Assembly: GCA_016713665.1 (NCBI GenBank)
Contig: JADJOR010000024.1
Span: forward strand, 124,001-188,000
Reading direction: 5' to 3'
DNA length: 64,000 nt
Origin: Deltaproteobacteria bacterium
GTDB lineage: Bacteria; Myxococcota_A; UBA9160; UBA4427
Part shown: piece by piece, positions 1 to 9,917 of the stretch
Position numbering within the stretch: position 1 is the first letter of the stretch
Layout: every line of letters begins with the position of its first letter
Notes under the pieces: model-generated
Database searches by the model: none
What the model saw: only the letters and a program-made list of their open reading frames with translations
What the model was told of the DNA's origin: nothing
Made by a program: the position numbers and the translations under genes

Positions 1-60
1 CCTCGACCGGTCGCTCCGCCCGCGGCTCGAGCGTGCTCGGATCGATCCAGTGGGGGCGCG
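1..60. other. Window edge, unassigned
   Basis: These 60 bases lie downstream of the stop codon of the K+ channel gene and run to the window edge. The minus strand is open and could be part of a further gene, but the piece is too short to identify. Confidence 0.3.
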
Positions 61-933
61 TCAGCGTCCGCTCGCGTCGCCGGGAAGCCCTGCCCCGCAG
101 CGGCGGCAGAACCGCGCCTCGGGGTCGTCTTCGACCACGCCGCAATCCGCGCAGGCAAGGAGCTTCCCGGATCGTCCGCGGGCCGAGGAAGCCAGCTCGG
201 CGGTGATGATGCCCGTCGGCACGGCGATGATGCCGTAGCCCATGATCATCACGGCCGAAGCGACGGCCTGCCCGAGCGGGGTGCGCGGCGTGATGTCGCC
301 GAATCCGACGGTCGTCAGGGTCACGATCGCCCAGTAGATGCCGCTCGGGATGCTCGTGAAGCCGTTCTCCGGCCCCTCGATCAGATACATCAGCGAGCCG
401 ACGACGACCACGATGCTGATCACGGAGACGACGAAGACCGCGATCTTGTAGCGCGACGCCCGGAGCGCCATGAGAAGGACGCTCGCCTCGCTCGTGTAGC
501 GCGCGAGCTTGAGGACGCGAAAGACGCGGACGACGCGCAGGATGCGGACGACGGTGAGGAACTGGCCGCCGGGAAGGACGAGGCTCAGATAGGCGGGGAG
601 CACGGACAGCAGATCGACGAGCCCGAAGAAGCTGAACGTGTAGGCGCGCGGGTTTCGCAGACAGGCGACGCGCGCGAGATATTCGACCGAGAAGAGCGCC
701 GTGAAGAGCCATTCGAGCACGACGAGGCGGCTCGCGTGCCGCGTCCGGATCTCCGCGACGGACTCGAGCAGGACCACGCCCACGCTCGCGAGGATCGCCG
801 CGATCAGGACGACGTCGAACCTGCGCCCCCAGCCCGGCTCGCTCTCGAAGATGACGTGGTAGGCGCGATCCCGCAGGCTGCCCGGCCTGCCTGCGGGCTG
901 GAGGCGGTCCGATTGCTCAGGTCTCATCGACAC
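61..933 (-). CDS. Voltage-gated-type potassium channel with C-terminal zinc ribbon
   Basis: Inner-membrane ion-transporter family protein, about 290 aa. Six hydrophobic segments are visible. S4 is arginine-rich (RILRVVRVFRVLKLAR), and the pore helix ends in the K+ selectivity filter TTVGFGD near residues 207-213. After the last membrane helix a short tail carries two Cys pairs (CADC and CRRC, about residues 258-283), a small zinc ribbon seen in some prokaryotic Kv-like channels. The start shown is GTG with AGGAG four bases upstream; an ATG two codons later is equally possible. The gene lies 51 bp downstream of the MscS gene on the same strand, so co-transcription with the osmotic-stress genes is likely. 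K+ selectivity follows from the filter; voltage gating is inferred from S4. Confidence 0.9.
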   Translation of the reverse strand: MSMRPEQSDRLQPAGRPGSLRDRAYHVIFESEPGWGRRFDVVLIAAILASVGVVLLESVAEIRTRHASRLVVLEWLFTALFSVEYLARVACLRNPRAYTFSFFGLVDLLSVLPAYLSLVLPGGQFLTVVRILRVVRVFRVLKLARYTSEASVLLMALRASRYKIAVFVVSVISIVVVVGSLMYLIEGPENGFTSIPSGIYWAIVTLTTVGFGDITPRTPLGQAVASAVMIMGYGIIAVPTGIITAELASSARGRSGKLLACADCGVVEDDPEARFCRRCGAGLPGDASGR

Positions 934-984
934 GGGACTCCTGAAGAGCAGGGCGGTCCGTGGCGATCTTTCGATCCGACGACT

Positions 985-1923
985 TCACGACCCCTCTCCG
1001 TCGCGGGCGGCGAGCGCGTGTCGGGCGAACGATCGGTGCAGGACGGCGGGCGGATGGATCGAATGCGCGCGGAAGGCCTCGATCACCCGGAGATGGACGT
1101 CGGTCTCGAAGCGCTTCTCGTAGCGGCAATCGAAGACGTAGGGGCGCGCCTTGATGCGGATCGCGAGGTAGTCCTCGACGATCTCCTGCTTGACGAAGAT
1201 CGGGACCGCTCGCTCGAGGAACACGTAGGGACTCGTCAGGCAAGCCTCCCGCACGATCGCGCTCGCCCGCGCGACGTCCTGGTCGACCCCGATGAAGAAA
1301 TCCATCGGGACCTGCATCTCGAGCAGACCGTAGTTCCCGCTCGAGGGAACGTCGGTGAAGATGCGGTTGTTCGGGATCGTGATCATGTTGTGGTCGAGCG
1401 TGTTCATGCGGACGCTGCGCAGACCGATCTTGACGATGTCGCCGTACTCGCCGCCGTAGGACACGCGATCCCCGACCTGGAAGGGCCGGTCGAACATGAT
1501 CGTGACGCCGGCGATGACGGATGCGACGAGATCGCGGAGCGCGAAGCCGACGGCGAAGGCGAGCGCGCCGCCGATGACGGTGAGCGCCGTCGAATCGAGC
1601 CGGATCGACAGGCCGGTGACGACGACGAGCGTCACGAGGTAGATCAGGAATCGAACGGTCGTCTGGATCTTCTGGATCGTCGGCCGGTAGCTGGTGAACC
1701 GCTCGCCCAGGCGATCGCCGAAGTTCTCGACGACGCGAATGGCGAGGTAGGCGAGCACGAGCACCGGCAGCGACGCCGTGACGCCGCCCCACTGGATCAG
1801 CTCGGCGATCTGCCCGAGGTCGGGCGCCTCCTGGGCCCGGGCCGGACCGGCGGAACCCATCGAGGCGGCGACGGCGGCGGCGAGGCCCGGGACGAACCTG
1901 CGCTCGAGGTTCGAGGACGTCAT
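985..1923 (-). CDS. Small-conductance mechanosensitive channel (MscS family)
   Basis: MscS-type channel, 312 aa. An N-terminal signal-like or membrane segment is followed by two more hydrophobic helices. Next comes the Gly/Ala-rich pore helix (ALAFAVGFALRDLVASVIAG) and the beta domain with the family signature FQVGDRVSYGGEYGDI and the MNTLDHNMITIPN stretch. The C-terminal alpha/beta vestibule domain follows. The family opens under membrane tension to release solutes during hypo-osmotic shock. The ATG overlaps the stop codon of the upstream AAA ATPase gene (ATGA), so the two are translationally coupled. That coupling suggests the ATPase protein and channel are made in fixed ratio, possibly as one complex; this last point is inference. 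Confidence 0.93.
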   Translation of the reverse strand: MTSSNLERRFVPGLAAAVAASMGSAGPARAQEAPDLGQIAELIQWGGVTASLPVLVLAYLAIRVVENFGDRLGERFTSYRPTIQKIQTTVRFLIYLVTLVVVTGLSIRLDSTALTVIGGALAFAVGFALRDLVASVIAGVTIMFDRPFQVGDRVSYGGEYGDIVKIGLRSVRMNTLDHNMITIPNNRIFTDVPSSGNYGLLEMQVPMDFFIGVDQDVARASAIVREACLTSPYVFLERAVPIFVKQEIVEDYLAIRIKARPYVFDCRYEKRFETDVHLRVIEAFRAHSIHPPAVLHRSFARHALAARDGEGS

Positions 1924-4889
1924 CGGGCCACCAGCAGGCGGCGCCGCTCGAGGATCCGCATCACGGGGCGTAGCCAGCTCCATTCGACCCGGATCCGTCC
2001 GTCGCGCTCGGCGAAGAAGCCCTTCGACTCGCCGAAGCGGATCATGTCGAGCACCTCCGCGCGCTCGAGCCGCGTTGCTCGCGCGATGTCGTCGACCGTA
2101 GCCGAGGTCGACTGGATCACCGCCCGGAGGACGAACAAGGTCGCATCCGGGAGCGACTCCAGCAGATCCGCGTCGGGCACCCTCAACGAACGGACCCGGA
2201 CGACCCCGCCTTCGTCGCGCGCGAGCGACGAACGCCAGACTTCGAGCGCGATGCCGGGATTGCCGCTCGCGTGATCCCAGAGCATGCGCTCGTAGCCGGT
2301 GCGCTTGGCCTGCAGGGCGTCGAAGCGATCGAGCTCGTCCGCGCCGAAGGGCAGCCGGTCGACGAGATCGTCGAAGATCGGTGCGATCCCGGCCTCTTCG
2401 CAGCGTGCATGCAGCAATGCGCCGATCTGTCGCTCGTCCCAGGGCTCGAGCCAATGCACCTCGTCGAAGATCGGCGTCGAGTCCCGCGACCGCTCGAGGA
2501 AGGGCCAGACCGACGCATCGACGGCGCAGATCCAGAGCGTGCGACTGCAGTGACTGCGGGCGTAGGTCGCGAGCTCGTCGAAGTCGCGGAGACCGCCGAT
2601 CGCGATTCGCACCAGCGCGTGGATGTCGTCGAGCAGAACGGCACGGGGCATCGCCGGGAGCTCGCCGGCGCTTCCTCGCGCGTTCTCCGCGGCTCCCTGC
2701 TCCGCGATCCGCGCCTCGAGCTCGCCGAGCGTCGTGCCCGGGCGACATTCGAGCCGCAGCGAATCGGGTGTCCGGTCGGCGACGGCGCGCAGGACGGAGG
2801 ACTTCCCCATTCCGCGCGCGGCGATCAGCGCGACGACACCGCCCCGGCCCGCCTCGATCCGCTTCCCCAGCGTGTCGATCAGGCGATCCGCCGGACAGGG
2901 GAGCAGCCTCTCGGAAGGGCGATCCGGATGCAGCGAGTGGAGCGTCTCGGCGGCCAGTGGCAGGATCTTCCGCTTCGACTCGGACTCACCCCGGCGCTCG
3001 ATCTCGAGCTGGAAGAGATAGGCGTGGATCCGGCGCGCGATCTCGAATTCCGACATCCATCGCCGCGCGAGCTTGATCGCGCCCGTGGAGAAGAGATGCA
3101 CGGCGCCCAGCATGGCGGCGAGAAAGCTCTTCCATCCCGAACGATTCTCCAGGATCCAGGCCTCGAGCTTCGACTTGCGACGTGCCCGATCGATGCGCGT
3201 GAAGATCGTCTCGCGCCACCAGCGCACGAGGACGAGGAAGACGGGCAGGACCGCGAATCCGAGCAGCGAGAGGGCCCAGTGGTAGATCGTGCCTTCGCCG
3301 ACGAGCCGGTTGCTGAGCAGCAGGATCAAGACGAAGACGACGATCGTCCGACCGACGACCTGGAGCGAACGCAGCCGAAGCCGAGCGGTCGCCGCGTCCT
3401 CGTAGAGCGCGGTGGTCCCCGTGATGCCGGCGACGGCGTTGATCGATTCGACGACGAGCCACCCGCCGAGGATCCAGCCGGCGACGGAGGTGAGGAGCTG
3501 GACCTCGAGGAGGTCGAACGCCGAGCTCGGCAGCAGCCACAGCGTCCCCGCGAAGAAGACGATCCATTCGAGCGGCCGATGGATCCGCGCGAGCACCCGG
3601 ACGGCGCGCGCCTGCGGGCTCGGGAAGGTCCGGCGCGCGAGGCGATCGAGGGCCTCGAGCCGGGTCACGAGGCGCTCGACGAGGCCGGGTGTTCGGCGCC
3701 GCGCGGCCAGAAAGAGCGCCGCGAACAGCGCGAACGGGACCAGGACCGACGCCGTATCCAGGGTCGCCGCTGCGGACGGGCCACCGTTTCGCAGTCCGCC
3801 GATCCATTGCCGCAGCGCATGATCGCGATAGCGCAGGACCAGGGAGAGATGCCGCAGCTCGGCGCGCGCCTGGTCGAATCCGGCGGCCGTGAAACCGACG
3901 ATCGCGCTGCGCTTCTCGGAGGAGAGATGCTGCAGCAGATCGAGCCGCTCCCGATTGAGGAGGGTGATCTCCCGTTGGAAGGCCTCGGCGCGTGCGCTGC
4001 GGAGCGATCGTTCTTCGCGCCGCGCGTCGCCGATGCGGACGGCGAGGCCGATTCGCCGCTCGCGTACGCGCTCGGTCGGAACGTCCGCGGGCACGTCGCG
4101 CAGCGGATCCTCGCCGAGCGGCGGCACCTCGGAGGCGTCGCTTCCCACCGCCTCGAGCGCCGACGCGAGATCGTCGCGTGAGCTCTTCAACGCGCGGCGC
4201 AGCGCGTCGTAGGTCTCGTCCGCGCCCTCCGAGGACTCGCCCTTCGCCTCCCGAACCCGTCGCTGCCATCCGAGGACGACGTCGCCCAGGTCGGCGAGGG
4301 CGGCCCGTTCGCGCGCAAATCGAGCGAGGATCTCTTCGACCGCGCCTGCGAGCGCGAGCAGGCGCGCGTCCTCCTCGGCGACCAGGCTCTCGGCCTCGCC
4401 GTGCGCGACGCGAGCCGCCTCGAGCACCCGAAGGCGCTCCTCGTCCGCCTCGCGTCGAAGTCGATCGTCCTCGCTCTCGCGGGTGGCCGCCGCTTCCTTG
4501 CGAGCGGCGTCGGCTCGCAGGATCGCGTCGCGCGCCTCGTGATCGAGCGCGAGAAACGCGAGCCGCGCGCGATCGAGGTCGATCCGGGAACGCCAGGCGT
4601 CGGCATCCGCGCCGTCGGGCGCCGGCCCGGGCTCCGCGGATGCGACGATCGCGGCGAGCCGCGCACGTTCGACGGCGATCGCCGCCTCGTCCTCGAGCGG
4701 AACGTCGAAGAGCGCGGCCGGAGCGAGCTCGACCCCGAGCTCGCCCGCGATCAGGGACCGGATCGCCGCCGCCCGCGCATCCCCGGCCGGCAGCTCCGTC
4801 TGTGCGATGGCCGAAGCCGCGACGAGAAAACCCAGCACGCCGAAGAGAATCGCCGTCATCGACCGGGAGCCGAAGGGCTGGGGTTGCAT
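1920..4889 (-). CDS. Multi-TM membrane protein with periplasmic coiled coil and cytosolic AAA ATPase domain
   Basis: About 989 aa, not assignable to a named family. In order: a signal peptide (hydrophobic run ending ASAIAQ); a long charged, helix-rich region with several coiled-coil stretches (about 40-370), probably periplasmic; roughly six TM helices between residues 378 and 607; then a cytosolic P-loop ATPase with Walker A GMGKSS (about 692-698) and Walker B AVLLDDIH (about 753). The last 85 residues look like a winged helix. The first half resembles the periplasmic/TM part of large MscK-like proteins, with the ATPase replacing the pore. The gene overlaps mscS by 4 bp. The start is uncertain: ATGs at 4922, 4889 and 4859 are in frame, and I prefer 4889 because it keeps a normal signal peptide n-region. 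Confidence 0.8.
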   Translation of the reverse strand: MQPQPFGSRSMTAILFGVLGFLVAASAIAQTELPAGDARAAAIRSLIAGELGVELAPAALFDVPLEDEAAIAVERARLAAIVASAEPGPAPDGADADAWRSRIDLDRARLAFLALDHEARDAILRADAARKEAAATRESEDDRLRREADEERLRVLEAARVAHGEAESLVAEEDARLLALAGAVEEILARFARERAALADLGDVVLGWQRRVREAKGESSEGADETYDALRRALKSSRDDLASALEAVGSDASEVPPLGEDPLRDVPADVPTERVRERRIGLAVRIGDARREERSLRSARAEAFQREITLLNRERLDLLQHLSSEKRSAIVGFTAAGFDQARAELRHLSLVLRYRDHALRQWIGGLRNGGPSAAATLDTASVLVPFALFAALFLAARRRTPGLVERLVTRLEALDRLARRTFPSPQARAVRVLARIHRPLEWIVFFAGTLWLLPSSAFDLLEVQLLTSVAGWILGGWLVVESINAVAGITGTTALYEDAATARLRLRSLQVVGRTIVVFVLILLLSNRLVGEGTIYHWALSLLGFAVLPVFLVLVRWWRETIFTRIDRARRKSKLEAWILENRSGWKSFLAAMLGAVHLFSTGAIKLARRWMSEFEIARRIHAYLFQLEIERRGESESKRKILPLAAETLHSLHPDRPSERLLPCPADRLIDTLGKRIEAGRGGVVALIAARGMGKSSVLRAVADRTPDSLRLECRPGTTLGELEARIAEQGAAENARGSAGELPAMPRAVLLDDIHALVRIAIGGLRDFDELATYARSHCSRTLWICAVDASVWPFLERSRDSTPIFDEVHWLEPWDERQIGALLHARCEEAGIAPIFDDLVDRLPFGADELDRFDALQAKRTGYERMLWDHASGNPGIALEVWRSSLARDEGGVVRVRSLRVPDADLLESLPDATLFVLRAVIQSTSATVDDIARATRLERAEVLDMIRFGESKGFFAERDGRIRVEWSWLRPVMRILERRRLLVAR

Positions 4890-5463
4890 AGCATTGGACG
4901 TTAACCCGATCATCGCCCACAAACAACCGGGCGCGGGGAGCGAGGGCCGAGACGTCGCCGAGGGCGAATCGGACGCGTCTGGCCTGAAGTCGAAACGGCT
5001 CGCCCCACACGCCTGCGCCGCCGTGCTGCGTGATGCTATGCGCAGCTCTCGCGTTCCGGATCGTCTTCATGCTCGCGGTCGACTGCGAGCGCTCGCGGCG
5101 GCTCGCTCTCTTCGGCGCAATCGTCGAATCCGTCGATCCGCACCTCGTCCGCCATGGGGGAGATCCGTCGACCTCGCGCTGCCCCGGGTCCGGGATCGTT
5201 CGGGCGAACGCAGCGCCGAGCTCGGGTCTGCGGCGAAAAGTCTCGCCTCGATCGGGGATCCGCTCGACGAATCGGATCCGGGTCCGCTCATCCTCCGAGA
5301 GCGGAGACGATCCGTTCGACGCGCTGCATCGCGCAGACGACGAAGCAAGCTCGACAAAGTCCGCCGCGAGTGGCACCGTCGCGCGCAGTTTCAGGTTGGA
5401 TCGCCGAGATTCGTCGGCGCAGCCTGGGATCCACGCGCGGAGTGGGAGAAAGGGACGAACCCA
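4890..5463. other. Divergent intergenic region, no confident gene
   Basis: About 570 bp between the divergent AAA ATPase and peroxidase genes, so promoters for both must lie here; I could not pick convincing -35/-10 boxes. The plus frame of the peroxidase is open through it but has atypical composition. On the minus strand a short acidic 39-codon frame (5036-5155) and the frame upstream of it (to about 5376) look protein-like but are in different frames and lack a ribosome site. Confidence 0.45.
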
Positions 5464-6685
<1,222 letters not shown>

Positions 6686-6687
<2 letters not shown>

Positions 6688-6737
6688 TCGACGCGCGTCG
6701 ATCGGGCGGCGGGTCGGGGGCTTTCCCGCCGCCGCCC
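6686..6737 (+). terminator. Palindrome plus GC-rich hairpin after the peroxidase gene
   Basis: A perfect 18-bp palindrome (6686-6703) begins inside the peroxidase stop codon. It is followed at once by a second inverted repeat, arms GGGCGGCGG (6704-6712) and CCGCCGCCC (6729-6737). There is no long T tract. Most likely this is transcript termination or 3'-end protection before the cupredoxin operon. Confidence 0.5.
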
Positions 6738-6804
6738 GCCTCGTCGCGCCTCCAATGAGGCGTCACGCCTCAAGGGCCTGCTCGGACCGGTCGAGAAGCG
6801 CCTC

Positions 6805-7569
6805 ATGGCGAAGCTCGAACGACGCCGGACACGCGGGCATGCGAGCTGCGGAGGGAGGCTGCTCGCAGCGTTCTCTTCGGCGGCCCGCGCGGCTTCCCCC
6901 GCTGCCTTCCTCGCCGCCTTCCTCATGGCATCGTCGGCGCAGAGCGCCGGGGCCGGGCTCGCTCTGCGCGTCGAGGGACCCGACCGTGCGCCCGTCGTCG
7001 ATGCCGTCGTGTCGCTCGTGCCGATCGGAGCGGACGGGGCGACGCTCCCGGGCCCGGCGCGGATCGGCGCGGCCCGCGCGACGATGGATCAGGTCGGGCT
7101 CGCCTTCGTCCCCCACGTGCTCGCGGTCGCCGTCGGGACGGTCGTCGATTTTCCGAACAGCGATCAGGTCCGGCATAGCATCTATTCGTTCTCGGCCGCC
7201 CAGACCTTCGAGGTCAAGCTCTACCGCGGCTTCGAGGCGCCGCCGATCACCTTCGATCGCGCCGGCATCGTCGTCCTCGGCTGCAACATCCACGACCACA
7301 TGGTCGGCTACGTCTACGTCCTCGAGGCGCCCCATTTCGGCGTCAGCGACGAGGCCGGGGCGATCGCGCTCGGCGAGCTTCCGCCCGGGCGCTACCGCCT
7401 CGAGCTCCGCCATCCGCGGCTCGAGGAGAGCGTCGTCCTCACGCGCGAGGTCGAAGTCCCCGGCGACTCGGCCCTGGTCCTGACGCTCGGCGCGACGCCG
7501 CCGCCCCGTCCGGGCTCCCGCCCGGACGTCGACCCGTTGCAATCGCTCTTCGGGGGGCCGGCGCGATGA
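6805..7569 (+). CDS. Secreted cupredoxin-like protein ('methylamine utilization protein' family)
   Basis: About 254 aa with an Ala-rich secretion signal, then a beta-rich single cupredoxin domain. Likely copper ligands are His124 in VRHSIYSF and the Cys-His-Met cluster in GCNIHDHM (Cys160, His163/His165, Met166), the order expected of a type-1 copper site. Databases often call this family methylamine utilization protein, but no methylamine dehydrogenase genes are present here, so that name should not be read as function. The C-terminal third (LPPGRYRLELRHPRL) looks like a small carbohydrate-binding or Ig-like beta domain. The stop overlaps the ATG of the GGDEF-EAL gene (ATGA). A role as redox or copper sensor/donor for the next gene is inferred. 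Confidence 0.85.
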   Translation: MAKLERRRTRGHASCGGRLLAAFSSAARAASPAAFLAAFLMASSAQSAGAGLALRVEGPDRAPVVDAVVSLVPIGADGATLPGPARIGAARATMDQVGLAFVPHVLAVAVGTVVDFPNSDQVRHSIYSFSAAQTFEVKLYRGFEAPPITFDRAGIVVLGCNIHDHMVGYVYVLEAPHFGVSDEAGAIALGELPPGRYRLELRHPRLEESVVLTREVEVPGDSALVLTLGATPPPRPGSRPDVDPLQSLFGGPAR

Positions 7570-9917
7570 GCCGCTTCGGTCTCCGCGTCCGGTTCCTGGC
7601 GACGCTGCTCGCGTTGATCGTCGGGCTGCAGGCGGCGACGAGCCTCGTCGTGCTCGAGCGGACCCGGCGCGAGGCCGAGTCCCATGCACGGGCCCAGCTC
7701 GAGGCCGGCGGCCGCGTCTTCGAGCGCCTGCTCGGCGAGCGCGAACGCCAGCTGGCCGCGAACGTGTCCGTCCTCGTCGCCGATTTCGGGCTGCGACGCG
7801 CCGTGGCGACCCGCGACCAGCCGACGGTCGCGTCGGCCCTCGAGAATCACGGCGCCCGGATCCGCACCGACCTGGCGTTCCTGATCGCTCGCGACGGGCA
7901 GCTCGAGGCCGTGACGCCGCCGGGTGTCGCGCTCGACGTCGAGGACACCGACCTGCGCGCGCTGCTCGAGCAGGCGAAGCGCACGGGGCGGGCTTCGGGG
8001 ATCGGATTCGTCTCGGGGCATCCCCATCAGATCGTGCTGGCGCCGGTGAACGCACCGCTCCTGATCGGCTGGATCGGGATGGGCTTCGAGCTCGACCGCG
8101 AGCTCGCGAGCGATCTGCGACAGCTCACGGGTCTCGAGGTCTCGTTCTGGTCCGCGCGGAGCGACGCGGACGCGATCCGGCTCGAATCGACCTTGCCGCC
8201 GGGCGATCAGGCGGGGCTCGCGGAGGCCCTGGCCGGTCGGCGCCGCTCGGCGGCGTCGATGGACGCGGTCCCCGACGCCGACGCCGCGGCCTGGTTCTCC
8301 CTCCCGGTCGCGATCGCGTCGGGCGACGACGAGCACGTCGGCGCCGTCCTCCAGACCTCGCGGGCGCTCGCGCTCGCGGCCTATGCGGCGCAGCGCAGCG
8401 ACCTGATCCGATTCTTCGGGGCCGGTCTCGTGCTCGCCCTCGGCGTGGCGATGTGGACGGCGCGGCGTCTCACGCGGCCGATCGGCGCCCTCGCCGACGC
8501 GGCCGCGTCGATCAGCGCCGGCGACCTCCAGGCTCCGGTCGACGTGGGGGATCGCCAGGACGAGATCGGCCGGCTCGCCGAATCGTTCCGCGTCATGCAG
8601 CAGGCCCTCGGCGAGCGCGAGCGACGGATCCTCCACGACACGCTGCACGACCGGCTGACGGGCCTGCCCAACCGCAACGCCGCGCCCGCTGCGCTCGCCG
8701 ATCGCCTCGCCCGCGGCGGGGAGCTCGTCGTGCTCCTGCTCGACGTCGTCCGCCTGAAGGACATCAACGACAATCTCGGCAACTCGATCGGCGACGAGAT
8801 CCTGATCGGGAGCGCCGAGCGGCTGCGCCGCGCGAACGCGGTCGAGTGGGCCGCGCGGGTCGGTGGCGACGAGTTCCTCGTGCTGCTCCCGGGCGGTGAC
8901 GAAGACCGGGTCTCGCGCACCGTCCTGCAGCTCGTGGCGGAGCTCGAGGCCCCGCACGAGGTGCGAGGCGCACGCATCGTGCCTCGCTTCCGGGCCGGCC
9001 TCGCCTTCGCGCCCCGCGACGGGGACGACGCCGAGGTCCTGATGCGCCGGGCCGAGATGGCGGTCGCCCTGGCGAAGGCCGATCGGACGAATCGGGCCTG
9101 TTATGCAAAGGGCCTCGAGGAGTCGAACCATCGCCGCGTCGGCATCCTGATCGAGCTCGAGCGGGCCCTCGAGGCCGGCGAGCTCGAGCTCCACTACCAG
9201 CCGAAGGTCTCGATGCGGACCGCGCGGGTGATCGGCGCGGAGGCCCTGATCCGCTGGCGACATGCCCGGATGGGGCAGATGAACCCGCAGGAGTTCATCG
9301 GCATCGCCGAGCAGGCGGGTCTGATCGGACGGATCTCGGAGTGGGTGCTCGATCGCGCCGTTCGCCAGGCCGCGCAGTGGTCGGTGCGCGGCATCGATCT
9401 CAATCTCAGCATCAACCTCTCGGCGGACGACGCCGCCTCCGATGTCCTGCCGGAGCGGATCGCCGCCGTGCTGAACGCGCACGGGGCGCGGCCCGAGCAC
9501 CTGCGGATCGAGGTGACCGAGAGCGTCGTCATGACGGATCCAGCCCGGGTCGCGCGCCTCCTGACCCGGGTGCGCGATCGGGGCGTCGGCATCGCGATCG
9601 ACGATTTCGGAACGGGTCACTCCTCCCTCGCCCAGCTCCAGACGCTGCCCTGCGACGAGCTCAAGATCGATCAGACCTTCGTGCGCGGGTTGCGCGCCGG
9701 GACCGCCAACGCCGTGATCGTGCGGACGACGATCGAGATGGCCCACAGCCTGGGCCTGCACGTCGTCGCCGAAGGCGTCGAGGACCGCCCCAGCTGGAAT
9801 CTCCTCGCGCAATACGGCTGCGACGTGGCCCAGGGTTATTTCCTCGGGCGACCGATGCCCCCGGCGGATTTCCTCGCGTGGCTCGATCGCTTCGCCAAGG
9901 AGGGGATCGATGGCTGA
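7566..9917 (+). CDS. Membrane sensor with HAMP, GGDEF and EAL domains
   Basis: 783 aa, inner membrane. TM1 is near residues 8-28, a periplasmic sensor region spans about 30-278, and TM2 is near 280-300. HAMP follows (RPIGALADAAASISAGD), then GGDEF (intact GGDEF at 433-437) and EAL (EAL at 559-561). The EAL core motifs EALIRWRH, NLSADD, TESVVM, DDFGTGHSS, KID and VAEGVED are all present, so c-di-GMP phosphodiesterase activity is expected. In the GGDEF domain the usual DxDxFK...GH is altered (DVVRLKDINDNLGNS) and no RxxD inhibitory site precedes GGDEF, so cyclase activity is less certain. It overlaps the cupredoxin gene by 4 bp and the next gene by 8 bp, suggesting one redox-signalling unit. 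Confidence 0.92.
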   Translation: MSRFGLRVRFLATLLALIVGLQAATSLVVLERTRREAESHARAQLEAGGRVFERLLGERERQLAANVSVLVADFGLRRAVATRDQPTVASALENHGARIRTDLAFLIARDGQLEAVTPPGVALDVEDTDLRALLEQAKRTGRASGIGFVSGHPHQIVLAPVNAPLLIGWIGMGFELDRELASDLRQLTGLEVSFWSARSDADAIRLESTLPPGDQAGLAEALAGRRRSAASMDAVPDADAAAWFSLPVAIASGDDEHVGAVLQTSRALALAAYAAQRSDLIRFFGAGLVLALGVAMWTARRLTRPIGALADAAASISAGDLQAPVDVGDRQDEIGRLAESFRVMQQALGERERRILHDTLHDRLTGLPNRNAAPAALADRLARGGELVVLLLDVVRLKDINDNLGNSIGDEILIGSAERLRRANAVEWAARVGGDEFLVLLPGGDEDRVSRTVLQLVAELEAPHEVRGARIVPRFRAGLAFAPRDGDDAEVLMRRAEMAVALAKADRTNRACYAKGLEESNHRRVGILIELERALEAGELELHYQPKVSMRTARVIGAEALIRWRHARMGQMNPQEFIGIAEQAGLIGRISEWVLDRAVRQAAQWSVRGIDLNLSINLSADDAASDVLPERIAAVLNAHGARPEHLRIEVTESVVMTDPARVARLLTRVRDRGVGIAIDDFGTGHSSLAQLQTLPCDELKIDQTFVRGLRAGTANAVIVRTTIEMAHSLGLHVVAEGVEDRPSWNLLAQYGCDVAQGYFLGRPMPPADFLAWLDRFAKEGIDG

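Noticed and set aside
6805..7569. Methylamine catabolism as the role of this locus
   Set aside because: No methylamine dehydrogenase or amicyanin pathway genes are present; the label comes only from the family name.
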